Source: Alteromonadaceae bacterium (GTDB lineage Bacteria; Pseudomonadota; Gammaproteobacteria; Pseudomonadales; Oleiphilaceae). From it: a stretch of 43,402 nt of DNA. How positions within the stretch are numbered: the stretch's first letter is position 1; every line of letters starts with the position of its first letter. Shown piece after piece: positions 9,269-15,839 of this stretch. A model generated the notes under the pieces. That model was not told the DNA's origin and made no database searches. It saw only the letters and a list, made by a program, of their open reading frames with translations. The stretch is from contig JABXHG010000575.1 of the NCBI GenBank assembly GCA_013393545.1, forward strand, positions 1 through 43,402. The letters run 5' to 3'. Both the position numbers and the translations under genes were made by a program.

Positions 9269-10189
9269 ATGAGCAAGCAACTTCCCCATATCGCTTTCCT
9301 CGGCATTGGTCTGATGGGAGCGCCCATGACCAGAAATTTGTTGGATGCGGGATTCCCCATGACCTTGTGGAACCGAACAGCCAGCAAGTGTGAGCCCTTT
9401 GCCAGCGAGGCGACCATTGCCTCGACACCGGCGGAGGCGGTGGCCGACGCAGACATCGTGATCACCATGCTGGAGAACGGTGATGTGGTGGAGGATGTGT
9501 TGGTGGCCCAGGGGGCGATCGAGGCACTGAAGCCCGGGGCGTTGGTGGTTGATATGAGTTCGGTGCAGCCGTCGGTGGCGCGGCGTCATGCCGGGTTGGC
9601 GGCCGAGCGTGGGGCCGGGTATGTGGATGCGCCGGTATCTGGTGGAACCCTTGGGGCGGCTGAGGCGCGGTTGAGTATTATGGCCGGGGGTGCCGAGGCG
9701 GATGTTGGGCGAGTGTTGCCGGTGTTTGAGGCGCTGGGTAAGTGTACGCGCATCGGGCCGGTGGGGGCCGGGCAGTTGGCCAAGCTGGCGAATCAGGCGA
9801 TTGTCGGGATTACCATCGGCGCGGTGTCGGAGGCGTTGTTGCTGGCCGCCGAGGGTGGTGCGGACCCGGCGGCGGTTCGGGAGGCGTTGATGGGTGGCTT
9901 TGCCGGTAGTCGGATTCTGGAATTGCATGGCCAGCGGATGATTGACCGGGATTTTGCCCCGGGGGCGCCGGCGCGAATTCAGCTGAAAGATTTGCGGATG
10001 ATCCTGGATGAGGCCCGGGCCGAGGGGCTGACGTTGCCGCTGGCGCAGCAGACGCACAATGCCTATCAGTCACTGGTGGCGAATGGTCATAGTGAGGTGG
10101 ATCACAGCGGGTTGTTGCTGGAGCTGGAGCATCTGAACGGCGCCTTGCTGGGTTCATCCGTGCCCAGAGCGAAAGGGAGCAAGGGGTAA
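9269..10189 (+). CDS. glxR: 2-hydroxy-3-oxopropionate (tartronate semialdehyde) reductase
   Basis: This is a beta-hydroxyacid dehydrogenase that reduces tartronate semialdehyde to glycerate with NAD(P)H. The 306 residues have the N-terminal Rossmann motif (IAFLGIGLMGAPMTRNLL), the substrate motif DAPVSGGTLGAAEA and the catalytic lysine motif GAGQLAKLANQ. The ATG at 9269 (MSKQLPH) is chosen; a GTG at 9254 would add five residues. No good Shine-Dalgarno is seen, because the palindromic element ends just upstream. The neighbour hyi, 3 nt downstream, supports tartronate semialdehyde as substrate over 3-hydroxyisobutyrate. No gcl (glyoxylate carboligase) or glycerate kinase gene is adjacent. The symbol follows the E. 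coli gcl-hyi-glxR context; garR is the alternative name. Confidence 0.88.
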   Translation: MSKQLPHIAFLGIGLMGAPMTRNLLDAGFPMTLWNRTASKCEPFASEATIASTPAEAVADADIVITMLENGDVVEDVLVAQGAIEALKPGALVVDMSSVQPSVARRHAGLAAERGAGYVDAPVSGGTLGAAEARLSIMAGGAEADVGRVLPVFEALGKCTRIGPVGAGQLAKLANQAIVGITIGAVSEALLLAAEGGADPAAVREALMGGFAGSRILELHGQRMIDRDFAPGAPARIQLKDLRMILDEARAEGLTLPLAQQTHNAYQSLVANGHSEVDHSGLLLELEHLNGALLGSSVPRAKGSKG

Positions 10190-10192
10190 GTC

Positions 10193-10981
10193 ATGCCGCG
10201 TTTTGCTGCCAATCTGTCTATGTTGTTTACCGAAGTGCCTTTTCTGGAGCGCTTCGCCAAAGCCCGGGAGGCCGGTTTTACCGGGGTGGAGTATCTGTTT
10301 CCTTACGAATGGCCGGCAGAGCAACTGGCTGAGTGTTTGGAGGCCAACGGCCTGACTCAGGTGCTGTTCAACCTGCCGCCGGGTGACTGGGCCGGTGGTG
10401 AGCGGGGCATTGCCTGCCTGCCGGGCCGGGAGGCGGAGTTCCGTGCGGGGGTGGAGCAGGCCATTACTTATGCCCGGGCACTGGGGTGTCGGCAGGTGAA
10501 TTGCCTGGCGGGGCTGCAGCCGGAGGGGCTGGATGGGCTGATCGCCCGGGAAACCCTGGTGGCCAATGTGCGTTACGCTGCCAATCGGCTAGCAGAGGAA
10601 GGGATTACCCTGTGTCTGGAGGCGATTAATTCGAAGGTGGATATGCCCGGTTTTTTGCTGGATACCTCGGACAAGGTCATGGAGGTGATCGAGGAGGTCG
10701 GCGCCGACAATGTTCGCCTGCAGTACGATCTGTACCATATGCAGATCATGGAGGGGGATCTTCTGCGTACGGCGGCGCGGCTGCTGCCGTGGATTGGCCA
10801 TATCCAGTTTGCCGACAATCCCGGCCGCCATGAGCCGGGCACCGGCGAGATTCATTTCGCCCGGGTTTTCGCAGAGCTCGACCGGCTGGGGTACGATGGC
10901 TGGATGAGCGCGGAGTATCGGCCATCAACCAACACGGAGGCGTCTTTGGGATGGTTTGAGACCGCCCGGCAAGCGTCGTGA
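10193..10981 (+). CDS. hyi: Hydroxypyruvate isomerase
   Basis: Hyi interconverts hydroxypyruvate and tartronate semialdehyde, feeding the reductase encoded just upstream. The 262 residues match the family length and TIM-barrel AP-endonuclease-2-like fold: N-terminal MPRFAANLSMLFTEVPFLER, GFTGVEYLFPYEW, metal-ligand region CLEAINSKVDMPGFLLD, LQYDLYHMQIMEGDL, the segment IGHIQFADNPGRHEPGTGEI and AEYRPS near the C-terminus. It begins 3 nt after the glxR stop, so it is co-transcribed. Confidence 0.93.
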   Translation: MPRFAANLSMLFTEVPFLERFAKAREAGFTGVEYLFPYEWPAEQLAECLEANGLTQVLFNLPPGDWAGGERGIACLPGREAEFRAGVEQAITYARALGCRQVNCLAGLQPEGLDGLIARETLVANVRYAANRLAEEGITLCLEAINSKVDMPGFLLDTSDKVMEVIEEVGADNVRLQYDLYHMQIMEGDLLRTAARLLPWIGHIQFADNPGRHEPGTGEIHFARVFAELDRLGYDGWMSAEYRPSTNTEASLGWFETARQAS

Positions 10982-11075
10982 ACGGCGACAGCCTCTTACA
11001 GGATCGTAACTGGCCGGGTTTTCCAGATCTCCGTACTCTTGTTGCCAGTAAACGACAGTATCAGGAGGCGCACCG

Positions 11076-11756
11076 GTGAAAGCACTGGTAATCGAAGATG
11101 ATCAGGACGTAGCAAATTACCTGTTGAAAGGGCTTCGTGAATCCGATTTTGTGGTGGACCACGCCGCCGATGGCAAGGAAGGCATGATGATGGCCGCCAG
11201 CGAAGACTACGACATCATGATCGTGGACCGTATGCTACCGGGCATGGACGGGTTGTCGATCATCAAAACGGTGCGGGCGACCGGTAATCAGACCCCGGTC
11301 ATCATTCTCAGCGCCCTGGGCGACGTGGATGCCCGTGTGGAAGGCCTGCGTGGTGGTGGTGATGACTACCTGACCAAGCCGTTCTCGTTCCACGAGCTGC
11401 TGGCGCGGATTGAATCTCTGATTCGTCGCAACAAGCAGACTCCGGAAACGGAAACAGTATTAAAAGTGGCAGATTTGGAAATGGATCTGCTGGCCAGAAC
11501 CGTGAAACGCGCGGGCAAGAACATCGATGTGCAACCCCGGGAATTCCGCCTGCTGGAATACCTGATGCGCAATGCCGGCCAGGTGGTCACCCGTACCATG
11601 CTGCTGGAGAAAGTCTGGGACTATCATTTCGACCCCCAGACCAACGTGATTGACGTACACATCAGTCGTCTGCGGGCGAAAATCGACAAGGAATTCGACA
11701 CCCCTCTGCTGCAGACGATCCGGGGCGCGGGATACATGCTGCGTGAAACTGCTTAG
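11076..11756 (+). CDS. OmpR-family response regulator
   Basis: A DNA-binding response regulator of 226 residues. The receiver has acidic residues D8/D9, phosphoacceptor D51 (IMIVDRMLPGMDG) and K101 (DYLTKPF). The C-terminal winged helix is intact (PREFRLLEYLMRNAGQVVTR, TNVIDVHISRLRAKID, IRGAGYML). The GTG start follows AGGAGG with about 7 nt spacing. It overlaps the histidine kinase gene by 14 nt. The overall type resembles CusR/CzcR/IrlR regulators; the true signal and regulon cannot be read from the sequence. Confidence 0.95.
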   Translation: MKALVIEDDQDVANYLLKGLRESDFVVDHAADGKEGMMMAASEDYDIMIVDRMLPGMDGLSIIKTVRATGNQTPVIILSALGDVDARVEGLRGGGDDYLTKPFSFHELLARIESLIRRNKQTPETETVLKVADLEMDLLARTVKRAGKNIDVQPREFRLLEYLMRNAGQVVTRTMLLEKVWDYHFDPQTNVIDVHISRLRAKIDKEFDTPLLQTIRGAGYMLRETA

Positions 11757-13191
11757 CCAGCTCAGAACCTCCTCGTTTCAGCTCGCCCTGCTGTACATGG
11801 TGGTGTTCGCCACCTCCGTGTTCATTTTGCTGGCGTTCATCTACTGGCGCACCGCCGGTTTCATGACCGCCCAGACCGATGAGACCATCGAAGCGGAAAT
11901 CGCCGGGCTGGCCGAGCAATACCGCAGTGGCGGGGTGAACGGGCTGATCACCATTATCCGTGAGCGGGTTGCCCGTGACCCCAACGCCAAGTCCATCTAT
12001 CTGCTGACCACCGACGATTCCCTGAAACTGGCCGGTAACCTGGAAAACTGGCCGGAAGGCAGTCAATCCTCGGAATCCGGCTGGATCAATTTCACCCTGA
12101 ACGACGACCTGGGCTGGAGCGGCCCGGAGCGGCTGGCCCGTGCCCGCATTTTCGAGGTACAGGGCGGTTTGCGGCTGCTGGTTGGCCGTGATGTGGACGA
12201 CCTGACCAACCTGAAACGCCTGATTGAGGGTGCCATCAACTGGGGCATGGGCATTACTCTGGCGCTGGCCTTGCTCGGCGGTTTTCTGATGAGCCGCAGC
12301 ACCACCCGGCGCATCGAGGTAATCAATAATACCTCTCGTCGGATCATGAATGGCCATTTGTCCCTGCGCATTCCCACCCGGGGCACGGACGACGATTTTG
12401 ACCAGCTGGCGGATAACCTGAACCAGATGCTGGACCGCATTGTGTATCTGATGGAAGGCATTCGCCATGTGTCCGATAACATCGCCCATGATTTGCGCAC
12501 GCCCCTGACCCGCCTGCGCAACCAGCTGGAAAACACGCTGATCACCGTCGATAACGACGAAGCCCGGGAGCACGTGGGCCAGGCGGTGGCGGAGGCCGAC
12601 CAGTTGCTGGCCACATTCAATGCCCTGTTGCGAATTGCCCGGCTGGAAACCCGGGGTAATACGGCGGATATGAAGGTGGTGGCGCTGGACGAGCTGGTGA
12701 CCGATGCCTGCGAACTCTACGAGGCGTTATCGGAAGACAAGGAGCAGGCATTTCATCAATCGCTGGAAACCGGCGTGATGATTGAAGGTGATCGGGACCT
12801 GCTGTTCCAGATGGTCAGTAACCTGATCGATAACGCCATCAAATACACCTCCGAGCACGGCGCCATTGAGATCTTCGTGCGCCGCGAGGATGACTGCGCG
12901 GTACTGGAAGTGCAGGACTCCGGCATCGGTATCCCGGATGACGAGAAGGATCAGGTGTTCCAGCGTTTCTACCGGGTGGGCAAGAGCCGTTCGCTGCCGG
13001 GTAACGGGCTGGGGCTGAGTCTGGTCAGTGCGGTGGCGGAAATCCACCAGGGGCAGGTGTTGCTGAGCGACACCCGGCCCGGCGAGGAAAAGCCCGGGCT
13101 GACGGTGATGGTGCGGCTACCGGCGTTTACCGGTGTCAGCAAGCGTATCAAGGCGACGCGGCAGGATGCGTCCGATGAGGACGAACAATAG
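11743..13191 (+). CDS. Membrane sensor histidine kinase
   Basis: Partner kinase of the preceding regulator, 482 residues. It has TM1 (~13-35), a ~125-residue periplasmic sensor without a recognised fold, TM2 (~165-184), HAMP, and HisKA with phosphoacceptor H249 in NIAHDLRTPLTRLR. The HATPase has an N box (NLIDNAIKYTSEHG), a G1 box (DSGIGIPDDE) and a G2 box (GNGLGLSLV). The GTG start at 11743 lies within the regulator's 3' end (coupled translation). The frame is open further upstream but only as a shadow of the regulator gene. Metal or envelope-stress sensing is possible by analogy with CusS-like kinases, but that is only inference. Confidence 0.94.
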   Translation: MKLLSQLRTSSFQLALLYMVVFATSVFILLAFIYWRTAGFMTAQTDETIEAEIAGLAEQYRSGGVNGLITIIRERVARDPNAKSIYLLTTDDSLKLAGNLENWPEGSQSSESGWINFTLNDDLGWSGPERLARARIFEVQGGLRLLVGRDVDDLTNLKRLIEGAINWGMGITLALALLGGFLMSRSTTRRIEVINNTSRRIMNGHLSLRIPTRGTDDDFDQLADNLNQMLDRIVYLMEGIRHVSDNIAHDLRTPLTRLRNQLENTLITVDNDEAREHVGQAVAEADQLLATFNALLRIARLETRGNTADMKVVALDELVTDACELYEALSEDKEQAFHQSLETGVMIEGDRDLLFQMVSNLIDNAIKYTSEHGAIEIFVRREDDCAVLEVQDSGIGIPDDEKDQVFQRFYRVGKSRSLPGNGLGLSLVSAVAEIHQGQVLLSDTRPGEEKPGLTVMVRLPAFTGVSKRIKATRQDASDEDEQ

Positions 13192-13199
13192 CGGCCTGC

Positions 13200-13433
13200 T
13201 TATCGGCCGCCCATTCCCGGGAGCTTCTTTAAAGCCGGCTCGGCGCAACGCTGCCAGCGCCGGGCCCGGATTGACCACCGGTCTTTTTCTCCCTGCCAGC
13301 GCCATTGCCAGAGCAGGAGCGTGGCGGCGATTTGATGACGATTGAAGCGGCTGGTTACGCCCAGGTCATCCAGTGTGAAGCCCAGGGCGTCCACACCCCG
13401 CAATGCCAGGCTTTGCAGCTGCTTTTTGTTCAT
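13200..13433 (-). CDS. Small hypothetical protein
   Basis: A 77-residue product starting MNKKQLQSLALRGVDALGFTLDDLGVTSRF and rich in Trp and Arg (LLWQWRWQGEKDRW, RARRWQRC). The ATG at 13433 has GGAG about 10 nt upstream; a TTG at 13457 is an alternative. It is convergent with the kinase gene, with 8 nt between the ends. The amphipathic N-terminus and the absence of a better reading frame support a real gene. I recognise no family. Confidence 0.55.
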   Translation of the reverse strand: MNKKQLQSLALRGVDALGFTLDDLGVTSRFNRHQIAATLLLWQWRWQGEKDRWSIRARRWQRCAEPALKKLPGMGGR

Positions 13434-13522
13434 TGGTTTGCATCTCCGTTCTGTCAAAAAGGTAATTGCCGGGCCACCGCGATGTAATACCGGGTATGGA
13501 TAATAGAGTTTGTAGATTCAGG

Positions 13523-13545
13523 GGCAAGCCGTCAATTTGCTTGCC
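13523..13545 (+). repeat. First hairpin of the greB leader
   Basis: GGCAAGC (13523-13529) and GCTTGCC (13539-13545) form a perfect 7-bp stem with a 9-nt loop. There is no T tract. It precedes the terminator-like hairpin at 13572-13596 in the same leader. Confidence 0.5.
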
Positions 13546-13571
13546 TCACCCTCCAGCACAGCGCTAGCCTT

Positions 13572-13596
13572 ACCCCGTCATTCACGGGGTTTTTTT
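13572..13596 (+). terminator. Intrinsic-terminator-like hairpin abutting the greB start
   Basis: ACCCCGT (13572-13578) pairs with ACGGGGT (13584-13590) across a 5-nt loop, and a run of seven T residues leads straight into the greB ATG at 13597. There is no plus-strand gene for about 400 nt upstream that would need a terminator here. Confidence 0.75.
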
Positions 13597-14106
13597 ATGG
13601 TTTCAAAAACATCCGGCAATAGCGGCCCGCGACCACGCTATATTACACCCGAAGGCGAAAAGGTACTGCGAGACGAGTTGCAGTATTTGTGGAAAATCAA
13701 ACGCCCGGAAGTCACCCAGGCGGTGCGCGAGGCCGCTGCCCTGGGCGATCGCTCGGAAAATGCCGAATACATTTACGGCAAGAAGCAGCTGCGGGAAATA
13801 GACCGCCGGGTACGTTTCCTCAGCAAGCGACTGGATGAATTAACGGTGGTGGACCGCCTGCCAGACGACCGGGACCGGGTGTTTTTCGGGGCCTGGGTAA
13901 CAGTGGAAGACGAAGACGGCGACGAACAGTGCTATCGACTGGTCGGCGCCGACGAGTTTGACCTGGACAAGGGCTACCTGAGCATCAACTCGCCACTGGC
14001 GCGGGCACTGATTGGCAAGCGGTTGGACGACGAGGTGTCGGTGAGAACGCCGGAGGGGTGGAAAACGGTATTTGTCACCGACATTCGTTATGAGCAACCG
14101 GTTTAA
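13597..14106 (+). CDS. greB: Transcript cleavage factor GreB
   Basis: GreB inserts its coiled coil in the RNA polymerase secondary channel and stimulates cleavage of backtracked RNA. The 169-residue product has the N-terminal coiled coil (RYITPEGEKVLRDELQYLWKIKRPEV), the acidic tip region (AALGDRSENAEYIYGKKQLREIDRR, with the catalytic acidic pair at its loop) and the C-terminal FKBP-like domain (VFFGAWVTVEDEDG...YLSINSPLARALIGK). Long N-terminal coil and REIDRRVR favour GreB over GreA. The ATG at 13597 is the normal start, but it has no Shine-Dalgarno because a terminator hairpin abuts it. A TTG at 13537 would translate through the hairpins and is less likely. Confidence 0.94.
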   Translation: MVSKTSGNSGPRPRYITPEGEKVLRDELQYLWKIKRPEVTQAVREAAALGDRSENAEYIYGKKQLREIDRRVRFLSKRLDELTVVDRLPDDRDRVFFGAWVTVEDEDGDEQCYRLVGADEFDLDKGYLSINSPLARALIGKRLDDEVSVRTPEGWKTVFVTDIRYEQPV

Positions 14107-14414
14107 GCGGCTACCACAGCCTCCGGCTCACCTTTATGCAGCACATCTTCAAAGAAAAACGACAGTGCCTGGCTGGCCTGGTTCAGGCGGGCCCGGGACA
14201 GGCTGATCTGGTTTTTCAGGTAATCGAGAAACTGCTGCTGATCTTCCGGAGCCAGTTCGTCCGGGTCCTTCAGGCCGTGAAACAGCACAAAGCGGCTGAT
14301 CCAGTGCAGGTAGGTCTGTTGGGTGCGCTGGTTGAGCTGGCGCTGGCTGATGGCGGTTTCGACATCACGAATCATGCCCGGGCGCGATTGCTCGAGAGCT
14401 TGGGTAATTTCCAT
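14103..14414 (-). CDS. Stand-alone integrase SAM-like (core-binding) domain protein
   Basis: The 103-residue product matches the N-terminal SAM-like core-binding domain of tyrosine recombinases and integron integrases (RQLNQRTQQTYLHWISRFVLFH, LAPEDQQQFLDYLKNQ, QASQALSFFFEDVL). The catalytic domain with its R-H-R-Y residues is absent: the gene ends with a normal stop, and the flanking DNA to 14103 belongs to greB on the other strand. The stop codon overlaps the greB stop (convergent). It may be a DNA-binding protein derived from an integrase, or a truncated remnant. The upstream gap (14415-14617) shows no clear signal. Confidence 0.8.
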   Translation of the reverse strand: MEITQALEQSRPGMIRDVETAISQRQLNQRTQQTYLHWISRFVLFHGLKDPDELAPEDQQQFLDYLKNQISLSRARLNQASQALSFFFEDVLHKGEPEAVVAA

Positions 14415-14617
14415 GGGCTGGCTTCTTTCTTGAACATTGTTGTTGTAATAATGCGCGCATACTATGACAAACGTTTTACCGCTGCAAATTGCCGGGCGCC
14501 CGACCTTTGGCGTATGCCATGCCGGGATTGATCCTGGTCAAACGGGGGTGACACAGACCCATCTACAGTGAGAGGGTATAGGTGTGACAGCCTTCAGGAC
14601 CCAAGGAGAAAACAACG

Positions 14618-14875
14618 ATGTCTCTGGAAAAACATGACCTGCTTCATGAACTGCCGAATTCAAAAGACACCATTCATGAGCTGAAAACGAAGGATAACCA
14701 CTTCGCCAAGCTGTTTGAGGAATACCACGAAGTGGATCACGAGGTGCATCGCATTGAGACCGGTGCAGAGCACACTTCGGACGAGTACCTTGAAGAGCGC
14801 AAGAAAGTGCGCCTCAACCTGAAAGACCAGCTGTACGCCATGGTGCGTGACTACGAGGCCGCACAGGCCAGCTGA
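14618..14875 (+). CDS. DUF465 (YdcH-like) family protein
   Basis: A charged helical protein of 85 residues (MSLEKHDLLHELPNSKDTI, FAKLFEEYHEVDHEVHRIE, EYLEERKKVRLNLKDQLYAM). The HxLxxEFPxxxxxIxxLKxxDxHFxxLxxxYxxxDxxIxxxE pattern of DUF465 is evident. The family's function is unknown. AAGGAG lies about 10 nt before the ATG. It is the first gene before the Lig E gene, with a hairpin between them. Confidence 0.88.
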   Translation: MSLEKHDLLHELPNSKDTIHELKTKDNHFAKLFEEYHEVDHEVHRIETGAEHTSDEYLEERKKVRLNLKDQLYAMVRDYEAAQAS

Positions 14876-14882
14876 TGCAAGG

Positions 14883-14918
14883 CCCGAAGCGACGGTCGGT
14901 ATGTGCCGCCGCTTCGGG
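14883..14918 (+). repeat. Hairpin between the DUF465 gene and the ligase gene
   Basis: CCCGAAGCG (14883-14891) pairs exactly with CGCTTCGGG (14910-14918); the 18-nt interior may add CGG/CCG pairs. No T tract follows, so it is more likely an mRNA-stabilising or partial-termination structure than a strong terminator. Confidence 0.6.
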
Positions 14919-14950
14919 AGTCCAGGACGACAAATCAGAGGCAAAGGACC

Positions 14951-15832
14951 ATGCCCAACTGCCGATTCAGCGGTGCCCGGTTGCGGGTGCTGCTGCCCTT
15001 ATTGCTTGCCGGCGCGCTGTCTGCCGCGCTTTCGCCCGCCGCTTTTGGGCAGTCACCTCCCATTCCATTGGCCAATCACTATCATCCGGGCGTTGATCTG
15101 TCCGAATACTGGCTCAGCGAGAAGCTGGACGGAGTGCGTGCCTATTGGGATGGCGAGCGGCTGGTGTCCCGGGGCGGGCACGTTTACCGGGCGCCGGCCG
15201 GTTTTACCGAAAACTTTCCCGATCAACCGCTGGATGGTGAACTCTGGGCGGGCCGGCAGCGGTTTGCCCAGTTGTCCGGTACCGTTCGCAAGTTCCGGCC
15301 GGTAGCGGATGAATGGCGAAACGTGCGCTTCCATGTATTTGATCTGCCCCTGGACAACCAGCCATTTTACGAGCGTTACCGGAAATTGAAGGCGCTGGTT
15401 GAAAAAGCCGGTTCGGACAAGCTGGTGCTGGTCCGTCAGCAGCCGGTGGCCAGCCATCAGGCATTGATGGCCAGGCTGAAGACGGTGGAGAACAAGGGTG
15501 GCGAGGGCTTGATGCTCAAACGCATCGACAGTCTTTACCAGGCCGGCCGGTCTGATGATTTATTGAAAGTGAAAAGCCACCGGGATGCCGAGGCAGTTGT
15601 GGTGGGGCATACCGAAGGCCGGGGCAAGTACCGGGGGTTACTGGGCGCGTTGGTGGTGGAGCTGGCGGATGGCCGGCGCATGCGCATTGGCACTGGCTTC
15701 AGCGATCGTGAGCGGGCCAGCCCGCCACCGGTTGGCAGTGTGATCACCTTTCGCTACCGGGGGCATACCGCTACCGGACTTCCCAGGTTTGCCAGCTTTC
15801 TGCGAGTGAGAAATGACGAGCCCGAGCCTTGA
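14951..15832 (+). CDS. ATP-dependent DNA ligase, exported Lig E type
   Basis: A minimal ATP-dependent DNA ligase of 293 residues. An N-terminal signal peptide (LRVLLPLLLAGALSAALSPAAFGQ) predicts export to the periplasm, as known for Lig E proteins. The adenylation domain has the motif I nucleophile Lys in SEKLDGVRAYWDG, then motif III-like (FHVFDLPL), motif IV (GGEGLMLKR) and motif V (LLKVKSHRDAEAVVVGH), followed by the OB domain (GALVVELADGRRMRIGTGFSD). There are no extra DNA-binding domains, typical of Lig E. The ATG at 14951 follows AAAGGACC; an earlier start at 14903 would bury the signal peptide. Lig E is proposed to act on extracellular or incoming DNA; no competence gene is adjacent here. 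Confidence 0.92.
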   Translation: MPNCRFSGARLRVLLPLLLAGALSAALSPAAFGQSPPIPLANHYHPGVDLSEYWLSEKLDGVRAYWDGERLVSRGGHVYRAPAGFTENFPDQPLDGELWAGRQRFAQLSGTVRKFRPVADEWRNVRFHVFDLPLDNQPFYERYRKLKALVEKAGSDKLVLVRQQPVASHQALMARLKTVENKGGEGLMLKRIDSLYQAGRSDDLLKVKSHRDAEAVVVGHTEGRGKYRGLLGALVVELADGRRMRIGTGFSDRERASPPPVGSVITFRYRGHTATGLPRFASFLRVRNDEPEP

Positions 15833-15839
15833 GGCGCCA

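Noticed and set aside
8172..9428. Minus-strand open frame of 418 codons across rpoH and the palindromic element
   Set aside because: It runs antisense through rpoH and the inverted repeat with no domain or ribosome-binding site; a shadow frame in G+C-rich DNA.
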